DNA of 64,000 bases from Crocodylus rhombifer (lineage: Eukaryota > Chordata > Crocodylia > Crocodylidae): assembly GCA_038503035.1 (NCBI GenBank), contig JAVSML010020407.1, forward strand, positions 1 through 64,000, in the 5' to 3' direction. Position numbers and translations under genes: made by a program. Under the pieces are notes generated by a model. It did no database searches and was not told the origin of the DNA. It saw only the letters and a list, made by a program, of their open reading frames with translations. Shown piece after piece: positions 1 through 9,843 of this stretch; positions within the stretch are counted from its first letter, which is position 1, and every line of letters starts with the position of its first letter.

Positions 1-705
1 GGGGTTCTTCCTATCGAGGTGCAGCACCTTACACTTCTCTGCATTGAAGGCCATCAGGTTTTGTTTGGCCCACCTTGAGAGTGTGTCCAAGTCAGCCTGT
101 ATCCCTGCCTGGCCTGTGGTGTGACCACCCTCTCCCATAATTTAGTATTGTCCGTGAACTTGGCCAGTTCACATCTGACTCCCAAATCCAGATCATTGAT
201 AAAGATGTTAAAGATTACTGGCCCAAGTACTGAGCCCTGAGGGACTCCACTGGTCACCCTGTGCCATGTTGATTTGCTCCCATCAATTAGTACTCTTTGG
301 GTCCAAACCCATATCCAGTTGCCTAACCATTGCACCATATAATGATCAAGGCCACAGTTCCCCAAGTTAACCATGAGGACATCAAGGGGAACTAGGTCAA
401 AGGCTGTCTTGAAGTCCAGATATATGATGTCCACGTCATCTCCCTTGACAGGGCACATGAAGGAAATGAGGTTGGTCAGGCAAGACCTGCCAGTCACAAA
501 GCCATGTTGGTTGGCATTCAGAAGCTTACCTTCCATTACTCTGGTGTTGATGGATCCCTTGACAATTTTCTCCAGGATTTTTCCATGGATGGACATCAGA
601 TTGATTGGTTTATAGTTCCCTGGGTCAGCCCTCCTCCCTTTCTTATAGATAGAGACCACATTGGCTCTTTCCCAGTCGTCCGAGACCTCACCTGAGCACC
701 ATGAG
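1..705 (-). mobile_element. CR1 LINE fragment, reverse transcriptase region (runs off left edge)
   Basis: Minus-strand non-LTR retrotransposon remnant. A 221-residue open stretch (719 down to 54) shows the CR1 reverse-transcriptase order: an N-terminal palm segment (DDWERANVVSIYKKGR), the fingers motif GFVTGRSCLTNLISF, the first catalytic block IIYLDFKTAFDLV, then GVPQGSVLGPVIFNIFINDL. The second catalytic block reads KFTDNTKLW where CR1 enzymes have FADDTKLW, so the catalytic aspartate pair is lost. The enzyme would copy CR1 RNA at a nicked target; this copy cannot. The 5' side is truncated near position 705, as is usual for CR1, and the rest of the element lies beyond the window. Family assignment is firm; the exact right border is approximate. 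Confidence 0.93.
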
Positions 706-1296
706 TTAGTATAGTACAATTCCTTTAAATGTTCAGGCTAGATTTGGGAGGAAAACAGCTTCCTCATTTGCAAAACATTCAGGCATTTAAAAAATATTCT
801 CATTCTATACCAGGATAAAATGGAACATTTGTAGTTTTTCATGAAAAACATGGAAGATACCAACTCCTGAATAGCCAGTGCCCTAGTTATGCAGGTATTT
901 GCATTTGATGTAGGAGACTTGGGCTCACATCCCTCATCTGAATTACTCAAAACAGGGGCTTGAGTGTTTGACTACCAAAGCTCTTGCCTGTTCTGGTTAG
1001 GAGTTTCTCTTCACCTGTATCCTTCTCTTTGGTTTTGACCAGTAATTCTATCCATGGGCTAAGAAACTTTATCCGATGATAGTCAATATTAAAAACAGAC
1101 ACATTCCTGTGTTTGATTTAAAAAAAAAGTTTGTTGAAAAATTCCAGTTCCTTTCTCCTCCCTACACACCATCTAAGTAATGTGAGGGCTAGTGGGGAAT
1201 GGAAACTACTTTCCCAAATCCAAGCATTGTATGGAGCAGTTATATTTCTGAGGTGGCTATTTCTGAATATTGTCTAGGGCCATGTACAAATATTAT
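706..1296. other. Unassigned stretch with a weak MIR-like segment
   Basis: No coding signal seen. About 880-950 (plus) resembles a degraded MIR-type tRNA SINE: a box-B-like GGGCTCACATCCC follows a degenerate box A by the right distance. This is a weak call. The rest is AT-rich sequence that I cannot place. Confidence 0.3.
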
Positions 1297-2110
1297 ATTT
1301 CTACCAGGTGAATCACTGTTCTCCTGGTAGAAATGTCAAGTGCACAAACATTCATCCAATCTCTCCTGGGGAAACATGCCCCTTCTGGAAGAAAGATCTT
1401 CTTGGTGTCAACCTGAAAAATCTCTTGCAAGAGAATTTCTCTAATAAAAATGAATACTTGTGTGCTCCCCTCCCAGTTCAGTCTGGATGGGAACGACCAG
1501 TGGGGACTGCCTGAGACTAGGGGCTTTGTATCACAGCTCAGCTCCTCTCTGGGAATGGCCTGGAAGGAGAGAGAAGCAGTGGGTAATATCCCCTATCTCT
1601 GTTCCCCAGATCAAACAGTCCATGGCTTGGGATAGATTGGGGGTTTTGCCCCGTTTCCTTCTTTCTGGGGGAACTGCAGACACCAGTGCTGTGTGGGGAA
1701 GTTCCACCTTCCCCCACGGGACTTCAGAGCTCTGTGCCCAGAGCCCATGTGGGGCTGTACAGTGCCAAGTGGGTGTGGGAGCTCCTCCTACAAAGCACTT
1801 GCAGAGTCCTGCACCTGCAGCCCCATAAGTTGGGCTGTGGGCGCCAGCTTTGGTATCCCCCTTGGAAGACATGCTTCTCCTCCATACAACACATGAAGAT
1901 CCCTGCACCCTATGCTTTGGTTGCAGGCACTGGCTTTGAAGTGCCCCATAAGGGAGAAGCTCTTTCCACTAGGCAGGGGGAGAAGAGGACACGGACCAGC
2001 CACAGGGGGAATGCCTGTACTGCTCCCTCTCTTGTAACCATTTCTAGCAGTGATTTCTCAAAAATTTTCACTGCTAAAAATGAACACCTGTGCACCCCCT
2101 AGGACCCACG
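1297..2110 (+). repeat. Dispersed repeat family 'R2', copy 1, with a hairpin at its head
   Basis: Positions 1297-1334 form a perfect inverted repeat: arms ATTTCTACCAGG and CCTGGTAGAAAT around a 14-nt loop. The following ~160 bp (to about 1480) match 38838-39015 in the same order: the CTCCTGGTAGAAA arm, then a GGGAAACATGCCCCTT block, then an AAAAATGAATACTTGTGTGCTCCCCTCCC block. A degraded echo of the last block recurs at about 2070-2100 (AAAAATGAACACCTGTGCACCCCC). The DNA between is GC-rich without a recognisable protein. The two-copy structure shows a mobile or once-mobile repeat; I cannot name the superfamily. The right border is uncertain. Confidence 0.55.
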
Positions 2111-3700
2111 CACTGGATTTATATACTTATTTGCTGACCTAACAGTCACATCAAATGTCATTCAGCACATCCCTAAAGTTGGTGTTATTTATGGTTTAAG
2201 TATGGCTACCAAAATGAAGCCCACCTTTGCCAAAGACAGGAGCCAAAGAATTGCATTTAGCTGGGAGTTGCTGTAGCCTCTTCACCTGGATATTCCTGGT
2301 ATCTCTTCCTTTGCCAAACTATTTATACCTTGTAATACCACAACTGAAATATCAACAGAACAGATGAGGTCCAAGTCTCATTTTGGTTATACCACAGCAA
2401 ACTAGGTGCAAGTCTGGTGAGGTGTCTGGTGTTACACTGGTATAAAACACATTTAAGGGACAGGAACCTGGGCCAAGAGGCCACATCATGGTGGGGCCTG
2501 AGTGCTGCTCTCTCAAAAGATGTCTTATCTCCTTATTTCTGTATTCCACCTGCCACAACCTGAGGTTACTATAAAGGCTATCAGGAGATGGTACCTGACC
2601 ATATAGGACTCACTGAAACAGTTTTCTGTGGGGCTCTGTTACCTCTCAGCTCCATGTTCTTGGGGAACCCTGGCACAGGATGCAGCCTGTCTGACTCTCA
2701 AAGACTTTTTCCCTCCTCTACCTGAACAAGAACTGATTACTAAAGACAATGAAGATGCAGTGGGAGATGCACCCAAAGCCCTCCAGATAAGGGAGCAACT
2801 CCCCTAGTCTCATTTGCATCTGAGATGGAACTAGATGACAACTCATTTAAATGGGAGATGGGACAGGAATGCACCTTCATTAGCATTCAGGATGGAGAAC
2901 AGAAATTCCCAGGCAAGGACCACACTGAATTCTGGGATCAGAAAAGCAGAGGAGCACTGCATGATGGGGAATCTGTGCTCCAAATGCTGATCAACCCGCA
3001 TTTGCACACACCCAGCTCAGCATTTATCAGACCAATTCTAATCTGGATTTACAAAGGACTTCCCCCCCATCTAACCAGAACTAAGCAGAAGTATGGTTTA
3101 ATAGGCATCTTGGGCCGTACATTTCCCGGTTCCACTATGCGAGGCCTATTTAAACTTGATTGACTAAAATTCGGTTGCCAGGTTAGGGAATGCTGAGGCA
3201 AGAGACTGAGTCAGTGGGGGTATGGGCAACATTTGAACAATGATAAAGGGTTCATCACAGCATCCAGCCTGTTGGAGCCCTGACTACAAATGCTGTAATA
3301 CTTTTCCCAGGATGGCTGGTGGAAATCTTCCCCATAAAATTTATGAACACTCCAATAATCTCCTTAAGTTTGTTAAAAGACTACAGTAAGATGTGGAAAA
3401 GCCATGCTAAGCTGAGGCTTATTCACAACAGGTAAAAATATAAAACCCTGATGCCGCAAGCTATCTATTGTTTCTGAAGAAACAATGAGGTATCCCATCC
3501 AGTATATCTGCTATCCATAAGAATTTCAAGCTGGCTCCTAAATGTCTGGTTACTCCTTAAAAACTTATGTTTTTTCTGGTTGTTAATCAGTTTCTTGAGA
3601 TGTTCCAAACTAAATAACCCCTGGTCAATAGAAAAGACAATATTTACAAAATTAAAAGAATGCTTTGAAAAAGCTGAACTGAGGATATAAAAATCTGTAA
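2111..3700. other. Unassigned intergenic-type DNA
   Basis: No open frame with recognisable protein motifs and no repeat family that I can identify. Short open frames in this stretch have no conserved motif and look like chance. Confidence 0.5.
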
Positions 3701-4620
3701 AATCAGCAAACGTGTGCTTCAAGAGAAGAAATCTCTGTGACACCATCCGCTGTTGTTCCCGAGAAGCTGGAAGAAACAGATTGTCTCCCTTTAAGGACTA
3801 TGCTAAGAACTTTACCTGTCAGCATTGGAACCTGAGTCCTTGGACTGCTGAGACCCCAGCTCTCGCTCTCTCTTTCTGTCTAGGCATAGACTTCTGAACC
3901 AGAACTGTATTAGTTAAGCTTGAGCTAAGTTTCCACAAATACTTAGTGAAAACAGCGTAGCATTGTAATTGTTTGTGTTTGTTTTCCTTTGCATGTCTAT
4001 TACTACTAGTAACATTACATATTTCATATACTTAGCAATAAATAACTTTTATATTCAAACTGGTGGTAACCGGGTGTATGTTTCCTTCTCTACTTTCCTT
4101 CCCCACTTGCTCTGCAGCAACACTTCTTTTACCTAAACTAAGATCCCTGTGAAGCCCAGAAATACTCTGGGGTCTGCTCATCAAGAGGTTACCACTACTA
4201 GGACAGTTAGGGCAAAAGATTGGGGTGTGCTGAGTGTGAAACACATAAGGGGATCAACTTGTACAGGCTGATTGACCCAGTTTGGCTCAGATGTGCCCTT
4301 ATAAACTGAATGCTGGCCCATGAGGGTGTCAGCTAGACACCCAGTCTGATTCAGAGGTATTCAGTTTACCTGTGTGCTTGTGTCTAACTGCATTTTATTG
4401 TTACCTTAATGAACTGATTCCTGGCATATAAGGGTGTCAAGCCTGTCCATGCTGCTCAACCCAGCTGGGTCAAGCATGTCACGTTAATCTGTGTGTGTTT
4501 GTGTGCATGACTGATTTGGTGACTGGAGGAACCCAGTCTCACTGAAACTGAGTCCTGCAAGATAGCTCCATTGGGGGTGAGGACTTACAGAAGGGAGAGA
4601 TACAGCTCCGTATAGAAACA
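3700..4620 (+). repeat. Possible LTR-retroelement remnant containing a ~108-bp tandem duplication
   Basis: Two tandem, diverged copies are visible. AACTGAATGCTGGCCCATGA at 4304 is repeated as AACTGATTCCTGGCATATAA at 4412, both followed by GGGTGTCA; the preceding block (CTTGTACAGGCTGATTGACC, from 4258) is likewise echoed as GCCTGTCCATGCTGCTCAAC near 4440. The period is ~108 bp. An AATAAA box at 4040 followed by a TGGTGGTAACC block looks like a retroviral LTR end, but I found no clean TG...CA termini with target duplications. The tandem duplication is seen directly; the LTR reading is a guess. Confidence 0.4.
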
Positions 4621-7150
4621 CAACTAACATAAGCAGCACATTGACAGAATTACAAAGACGCTAGAAATGTATCCCTAATAAATGAGCACACCCCAAAGTG
4701 ATGGGCAAATCTGGTAACAGCTCCACCTTCCCTATACCCCACCCCTTTCCACTTGGGTGTTCCATTGGTGATCAAGGTAGGTGCTTGGCCTTCCTGGGCA
4801 CCTGACTTCATGTGCTGGGTAGAAAGGTCCATTGCAAGAAGAAAACCTAGCAGCCTGGGATCAGTATGAGTTGGCCAAGCCCAGGGATCCTGATAAGGAT
4901 CTGAGGCAAAATGGTGTCCAGGCTGCGTAAGAAAATAAATTAACTAATATAACCTAAATAATGGTGTCTGTGCCTGCTTCAGGTCTTGCTCAGCAGCATG
5001 CAAGTGCCTTTCTTCAAGCAGTTGGGGCTCTTCAGGTTTTGCCCCCTGCTATAAACCCAATCTGAGCAAGCTGGCCTGTCTCAAGCCAAACACTTTGGGG
5101 AGACTGGAGCCACAGTTACAAACCACCATGGGACCCCTATAGGTATCTGACCTCCAGTGTCTGCAGGACAGTCAGTTTTCTGCAGAGGGAGCTTGGGTTG
5201 AGTTGGTCTCAGATCAAAGGTCCTTGGCTCGGGTGGAGGGAGGTGACATGGGCCACTGCCTACACCAGCATCTCCCTCTGTCTGAGGCTGGTGCTGCCTT
5301 ATGAAGGAAGTTGCCAACCAAGACCCCTGCCTGCTTCCACATGCCCTGTAGCCACTGCCAGGTGCTGACAGCCACAAAGGGACTCATCAGTTCCTGCAGC
5401 TACAGCCTCTGGGCTCTAGGCTGCACCAGAGGTGCTGGCCACTTGTTTTCCTCCTGGGCTGGGCCTGGGCCCATATGGAGCCTGGCTTCCAGCTCTTAGT
5501 CCTGCCTGGGGAATGGATTCATGGATACCATATTTCCTGCTGGCTGCCCACCCCACCTAGGGAGCAGGGGTATCAGGGAGTGTGCTGTTGGCCCACAGGC
5601 TCACTACTTTTCTTCCAGGCAGATTGGGAATATGCTCACTACGAAACACTCTGATGGCCATTGCCTTGGTAAGTGCAGGGCCTGGCTGGGTCCCTCCTAC
5701 AAGGAGACTCAAGTCCATATTGAAGGATGCCAACAAAACCCCTGATGACAAATATATACTGCAAAAGCAAAATTCAAAGGTTCACATATATCAGCAATCC
5801 TTAGGACAGAACTATAACTTTGTAATATGATAGAACCAAAGTCTGCATAATAACAAGTACTACAAGATTGTTTGCTGATTGGTTGAACATTCTTACACTT
5901 CTTTTTAGAAAGGTGATAACAGGACAGTTCTTGTCTAGAAATGTCTAACAGACTATTACCTTGTCATTGGTGAAGGTTGTTTAAAAGCTTGACTGCTGCT
6001 GCACACACTGTACCAGCAGTATGCCTCCTATGCTGACAGATTCTTGGCTTGGGCTGCCATTCTGCTGTTTTCATTGGAAGCAGTCCTGCTCTCGGATTCT
6101 TTGTAAAAGGGCTAAATACTGAAAAACTTTCTGGGTCTTTTGTAATTGTATAACAGTTCTACATTTTTAATTGCATTATTCCAATTTGTTAATTCTTTTT
6201 CTCTTTGTAACCCAAGGCCTGCTTGATGATTATTGCAGTTTTATTGCTGACAAATTTAATAAAATATAATTAATTAGTATGCTGCTTTAATTTGAGTCTG
6301 TTTCATAATAAATAAACATCGCCAGTCAATGATGGCTGGGTCTTGGGTTTGGGGCTATATCATAAATCTAGGATGAAGTTCACTGTAAGATATAAAACCA
6401 TATCTAATTTTTAAAAAATGCTCAGAAACCCTGCAGACAAAGAATAAATGACTAGATAGGCTAGACAGATAGTTTACAAGTGAATTTTACATGCAACCCT
6501 GGAAAAGGAGTGTCTGGAATATTTGTTTGCTTTTAGTTGTACTTTTGACCAAAATGCCCAATCAGAGTGCTTACCTATAGCTTGGCACATACATATAAAT
6601 GACCACATTTTTAAGTGTCACGCACTTGCATATCTCACAGGTCAGCTCCCATTGATGCCACTTATATTTTAGTGATTTAAATTTGGATTTTGGAACATAA
6701 ATTCAAGAGCTCAGGTTTGAAAGTTTTGACCACTAATTATTTCCCTTGGAAGGAGAAAAATGATTTTCATATGCAGCACCACTTCTGAATACATACCAAT
6801 ACCTATAAGTGTGAATGTCTTTTTATTAATCTACTGGCATTATTTTCTGTCAAAATACATTAATAGTTCAGCTTATAACCTCATACTGCAAAATATAAGG
6901 ATTAACAACCTAAAACTTGTAAGGATATATTATATACCCACGTCATAAAAATAATACCAAGGCTGGTTTGTGATATAACACAAATCATGAAAATATTATT
7001 ATTGTTCAAAATCAGAACATAAACCTTTAAGAAAAACAACTAGCTAACAGCAAAATTCACTAAATGAAAGGAAGACTGAGGCACAGAAAACAGCATATAC
7101 AAAAGCAAGCACACATGCTAAATAACAGATGTGTTCTAGGATATAAAGTT
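4621..7150. other. Unassigned stretch
   Basis: From 4890 to 5760 the DNA is moderately GC-rich with several short open frames in opposite directions and no protein motif, which is typical of degraded repeats. From 5760 to 7150 it is AT-rich. An AATAAAATATAATTAATTAG run near 6258 could be a poly(A) signal, but there is no coding exon beside it. I see no gene here. Confidence 0.45.
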
Positions 7151-7159
7151 TTTGTGTCA

Positions 7160-8335
7160 TGTTGTCCAGGGAGTGTGAGCCTCTTCCCAGGGGTGGGGCC
7201 GTGAGCAGTGGTCAGAACTGCTGCAGACTGTGCACAGCAGCACCAGGGCTCAGAAGGGGCCATCACCCCCTAAGCTCCCCCAGTGCTGCCGCCACTGTAT
7301 GCCCACACAGTCCGAGGAGGCTTTCAGGCTTTCCCTGCCCCACAGCGCAGCCCCCTGCCTCCTGCCAGGAAGAGGCAAGCTCCGGGACATCTTGCTAGGG
7401 GCTGCAGCCCCCATTACAGTTGCTTGTCCCTCATCACTCCAGCAGCTGGGTGAGGGCCAGCAGGGCCTCTTAGGTGAGGGGGATACCTCCCCCTCCCTCC
7501 AGCATCTGGTGGAGGGGGCAGTAGGGGGCTTATACTACTGCTTGCCCCGGGCAGGGAGTGAGTGGTGGCAGTGGCAGGTGGGGTGGGGTGGGGTGGGGTG
7601 GGCAGACCCCACTGTGGTCCCCCAGGGGCAGAGCAGGGAATAACCCCCCTCCCTGTCCCCTCACCTAAGAGGCCCTGTCAGCTGGCATCTGGCTGCACCC
7701 CTGCTGCTGGAGCAGCATGTGGGGAGTGACCATGACGGGGGCTGCAGCCTGTCACAGTCTCGGAGCAGCAGTGAGGGGGGAGTGCCCAGCGGACCCTGGC
7801 TTGGGTCCATGTGGGTGGCACAGGGAGAGGGGAATTAAACACCTCCCTGGCCAGTTCAGCCCAGGCTACTCCTGAGGCTGACCATGCACCTGCTGCTGGA
7901 GCAGCCAGCAGCAAAATGCAGATCCATGCTGATGGGACAGGGGAGCGAGCGGAGTGAAGTGGGGGTGGGGGAAATAAACCTCTTTCCTGCTCCCTTATGG
8001 GGCCTACATCTGGCCAGGTCCCCACCCCTGCCTGTCCCTGCTCCAGCTGGGGAGCAGAGGGGTGAGGCCAGCCCTGCTCTGTGGGAGCAGAAAGCCCAGT
8101 CCAGAGTGCATGCTGGGGTGCTGGGAAAGTCTGGTTGAACTTAAACCAGAAAGGGGTCTTGGACAGACAATGCAACGGTTTGAGCTCAGTCAGTTAAGTC
8201 TGATCTTACAGTCAACCAGGTTTATCTCAAAGTGGTTTTGGCCATTTTGAAACTGGTTTATGTGCACCGAACTTATGTTCAGTTTCTGATCATTTAAACT
8301 GATTTATGTGTAATGTCTGTCCCTAGCCCAACTCA
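7160..8335 (+). repeat. Dispersed GC-rich repeat family 'R1', copy 1
   Basis: The right 300 bp (about 8030-8335) match 49180-49502 block by block: GGAGCAGAGGGGTG, then GCCATTTTGAAACTGGTTTATGTGC, then an end reading GTCTGTCCCTAGCCCA. The last ~100 bp also match 52373-52482 and, inverted, 56046-56145. The interior is GC-rich and internally repetitive: GGAATAACCCCCCTCCCTG (7637), GGAATTAAACACCTCCCTGG (7831) and GGAAATAAACCTCTTTCC (7968) are echoes of one unit. The open frames here on both strands come from this composition and are not genes. Better-preserved copies suggest a DNA transposon. The left border is unclear in this copy. Confidence 0.6.
7578..7602. repeat. (GTGGG)n microsatellite
   Basis: Five tandem GTGGG units. 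The four or more adjacent G-runs could form a G-quadruplex on the plus strand. It lies inside repeat R1. Confidence 0.9.
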
Positions 8336-8709
8336 TCGATCCATTAAGTACCTCAGTGCAGCTCTAACTTACATTGACAACATGGAGTTCACCATAAAGT
8401 GCTGCATCCAGAGTTAATTTCACCCAAACACTAACTTTTACTCAAAATCTCTTGCCCAACTTTTGCATAATAGTCTATTGGTCAAAGAACTCACCCAGGA
8501 AGTGGAATACTGGCTTCTTGTCTCTCCTCAGTCTGAAAGGATTTACACCCATAGCTCCCATTTAATGGGAGATAAGTCTAAATTATCATACTATAAATAG
8601 GCTGGTGGTTGAACCTGGCACTGGACATTGATGGACAGAAAATTTGGGGAGGACGTGTAGGAAGAGTGGGGGAGGGATAGAAAGAGGCAGAGAGAGAAAT
8701 ATGTGATTC

Positions 8710-9290
8710 TTCAGCCTTGTGATAGCACATTCCATTAGAAGCGTGAAGTTCTGGGTTCTGATTCCTGCTCTCAAGGTTATTCTTGGGCGCATCTACATGA
8801 GACATTTACTGCGGAGTTGCCTAATTGTAAAAATGTCAAAATTGTAAAAATTGACTCTGCTGCAGGATAGTACTGCCAGACACAAGTAGTATCCTACATC
8901 AGAGTTATTTACTCCACTGCAATGGAAACGTAGATACTGACAGGGCTGGGTGGGGTATGAGGGTGCGTCAGTGCAGGGGCTACCTGCCAGCTTGCCCTGC
9001 ACTGAAGCACCCCTCATGCCCCAGCCAGCTCCTCTGCATCATGTTGAGCTGGGTTGGAGCAGCCTCAGGCTAACAGGCTTACCCCAGGGGCCCCTGCCAG
9101 TCAGGCCTGCACTGCCCTGGCTCAACATGCTGCAGTCCCAGGCACATATACAAATGGCATGCCCAGGAGCAATACTCTGGTGTGAACTGCTCCAGAGTTC
9201 ACTTAGGTGCACTAACTATATGTGCAGATGTGCCCCCTGTTTCTTAACTTATGAATTTCTGATGTTAAATTAATAAATGGGAAAAGCAAT
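8710..9290 (+). repeat. MIR-type tRNA SINE, split by a MITE
   Basis: The left part (about 8710-8784) has a tRNA-derived head with a good box B (GGGTTCTGATTCC). After the 453-bp MITE at 8785-9237 the SINE resumes: TTTCTTAACTTATGAATTTC followed by AATAAATGGGAAAAGC corresponds to the MIR CORE/tail consensus (TTACTTAACCTCT...TGTAAAATGGGGATA). The two halves are colinear with a single MIR. Confidence 0.6.
8785..9237. mobile_element. MITE (Chompy-like), family shared with 44279-44757
   Basis: Non-autonomous DNA transposon, ~453 bp. Left end GGGCGCATCTACATGAGACA; right end, read inverted, GGGGGCACATCTGCACATAT. The whole body is present in the opposite direction at 44279-44757 (shared blocks: GAGCTGGGTTGGA, GGCTCAACATGCT, CCCAGGAGCAA, TGCAGGATAGTACT). 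It interrupts a MIR. Flanks TTATTCTT and TGTTTCTT match at 6 of 8 positions, which could be a decayed 8-bp target duplication. It encodes nothing. Confidence 0.75.
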
Positions 9291-9413
9291 GTCCAAACCA
9301 TTCTCCTGACTATGCTAATATTTTGTAAATAAATAGTTCTCTCTGTTCCTCACATCTCCAACAAGAGCAGATGCTACACAATTCATTATTTTGAGTTCAG
9401 TATGTCCCAAGGC

Positions 9414-9560
9414 AGTGGTTCTCAAACTTTCTGGAATCCAGGTACCCCTCCCTGGACTTGATAGCTTCTGGGAATTGAGTGGCACCCAATATAAAGAACT
9501 AATTCATATATTACAATGATTACCTTCTTATACAAAGACTAGGCAGTAGCGGTGGGGGGG
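9414..9560 (+). mobile_element. hAT-type transposon end fragment
   Basis: Begins CAGTGGTTCTCAAACTTTCT followed by GGTACCCC, the typical terminal sequence of vertebrate hAT (Charlie-like) non-autonomous elements. No opposite inverted end was found nearby, so I treat it as a truncated fragment. Confidence 0.55.
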
Positions 9561-9769
9561 TAGTCCAGGTGGGAGAAGCCTGAGCCTGGCTTACCTGCTT
9601 AGCTTATCTCCTTACACCTCATGGCATCCTTCAAAGATTTAGTGTAAATCTGGTAAGATTTACAGAAGTGGAATGGCAATTAGGCATTCAGGATTTTTGA
9701 ATTTTCACTGTGTGCCTATCTTTATCTTTAAATGCCTAAAGACTTTTAAAAATGAAATCCTCAGTCTTT

Positions 9770-9842
9770 TGTTACGTCATTTCTATATCTGAAAATAGGG
9801 TTAATAACACTTTCCTATCTCACAGGGACATTTGGGATAGAT
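9770..9842 (+). repeat. MIR SINE CORE fragment
   Basis: The stretch from TCTATATCTGAAAATAGGGT to CACTTTCCTATCTCACAGGG matches the MIR CORE order (TGTAAAATGGGGATAATA...ACCTACCTCATAGGG). It abuts the left end of the Harbinger element at 9844. Confidence 0.6.
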
Positions 9843-9843
9843 T

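Noticed and set aside
1460..2102. Overlapping open frames of 122-138 codons on both strands
   Set aside because: They lie in the R2 repeat, lie on opposite strands over the same bases and have no motif; a compositional effect.
7159..8250. Long open frames (up to 165 codons) on both strands
   Set aside because: GC-rich R1 interior; the frames run through tandem units and are proline/alanine/glycine-rich without domains.
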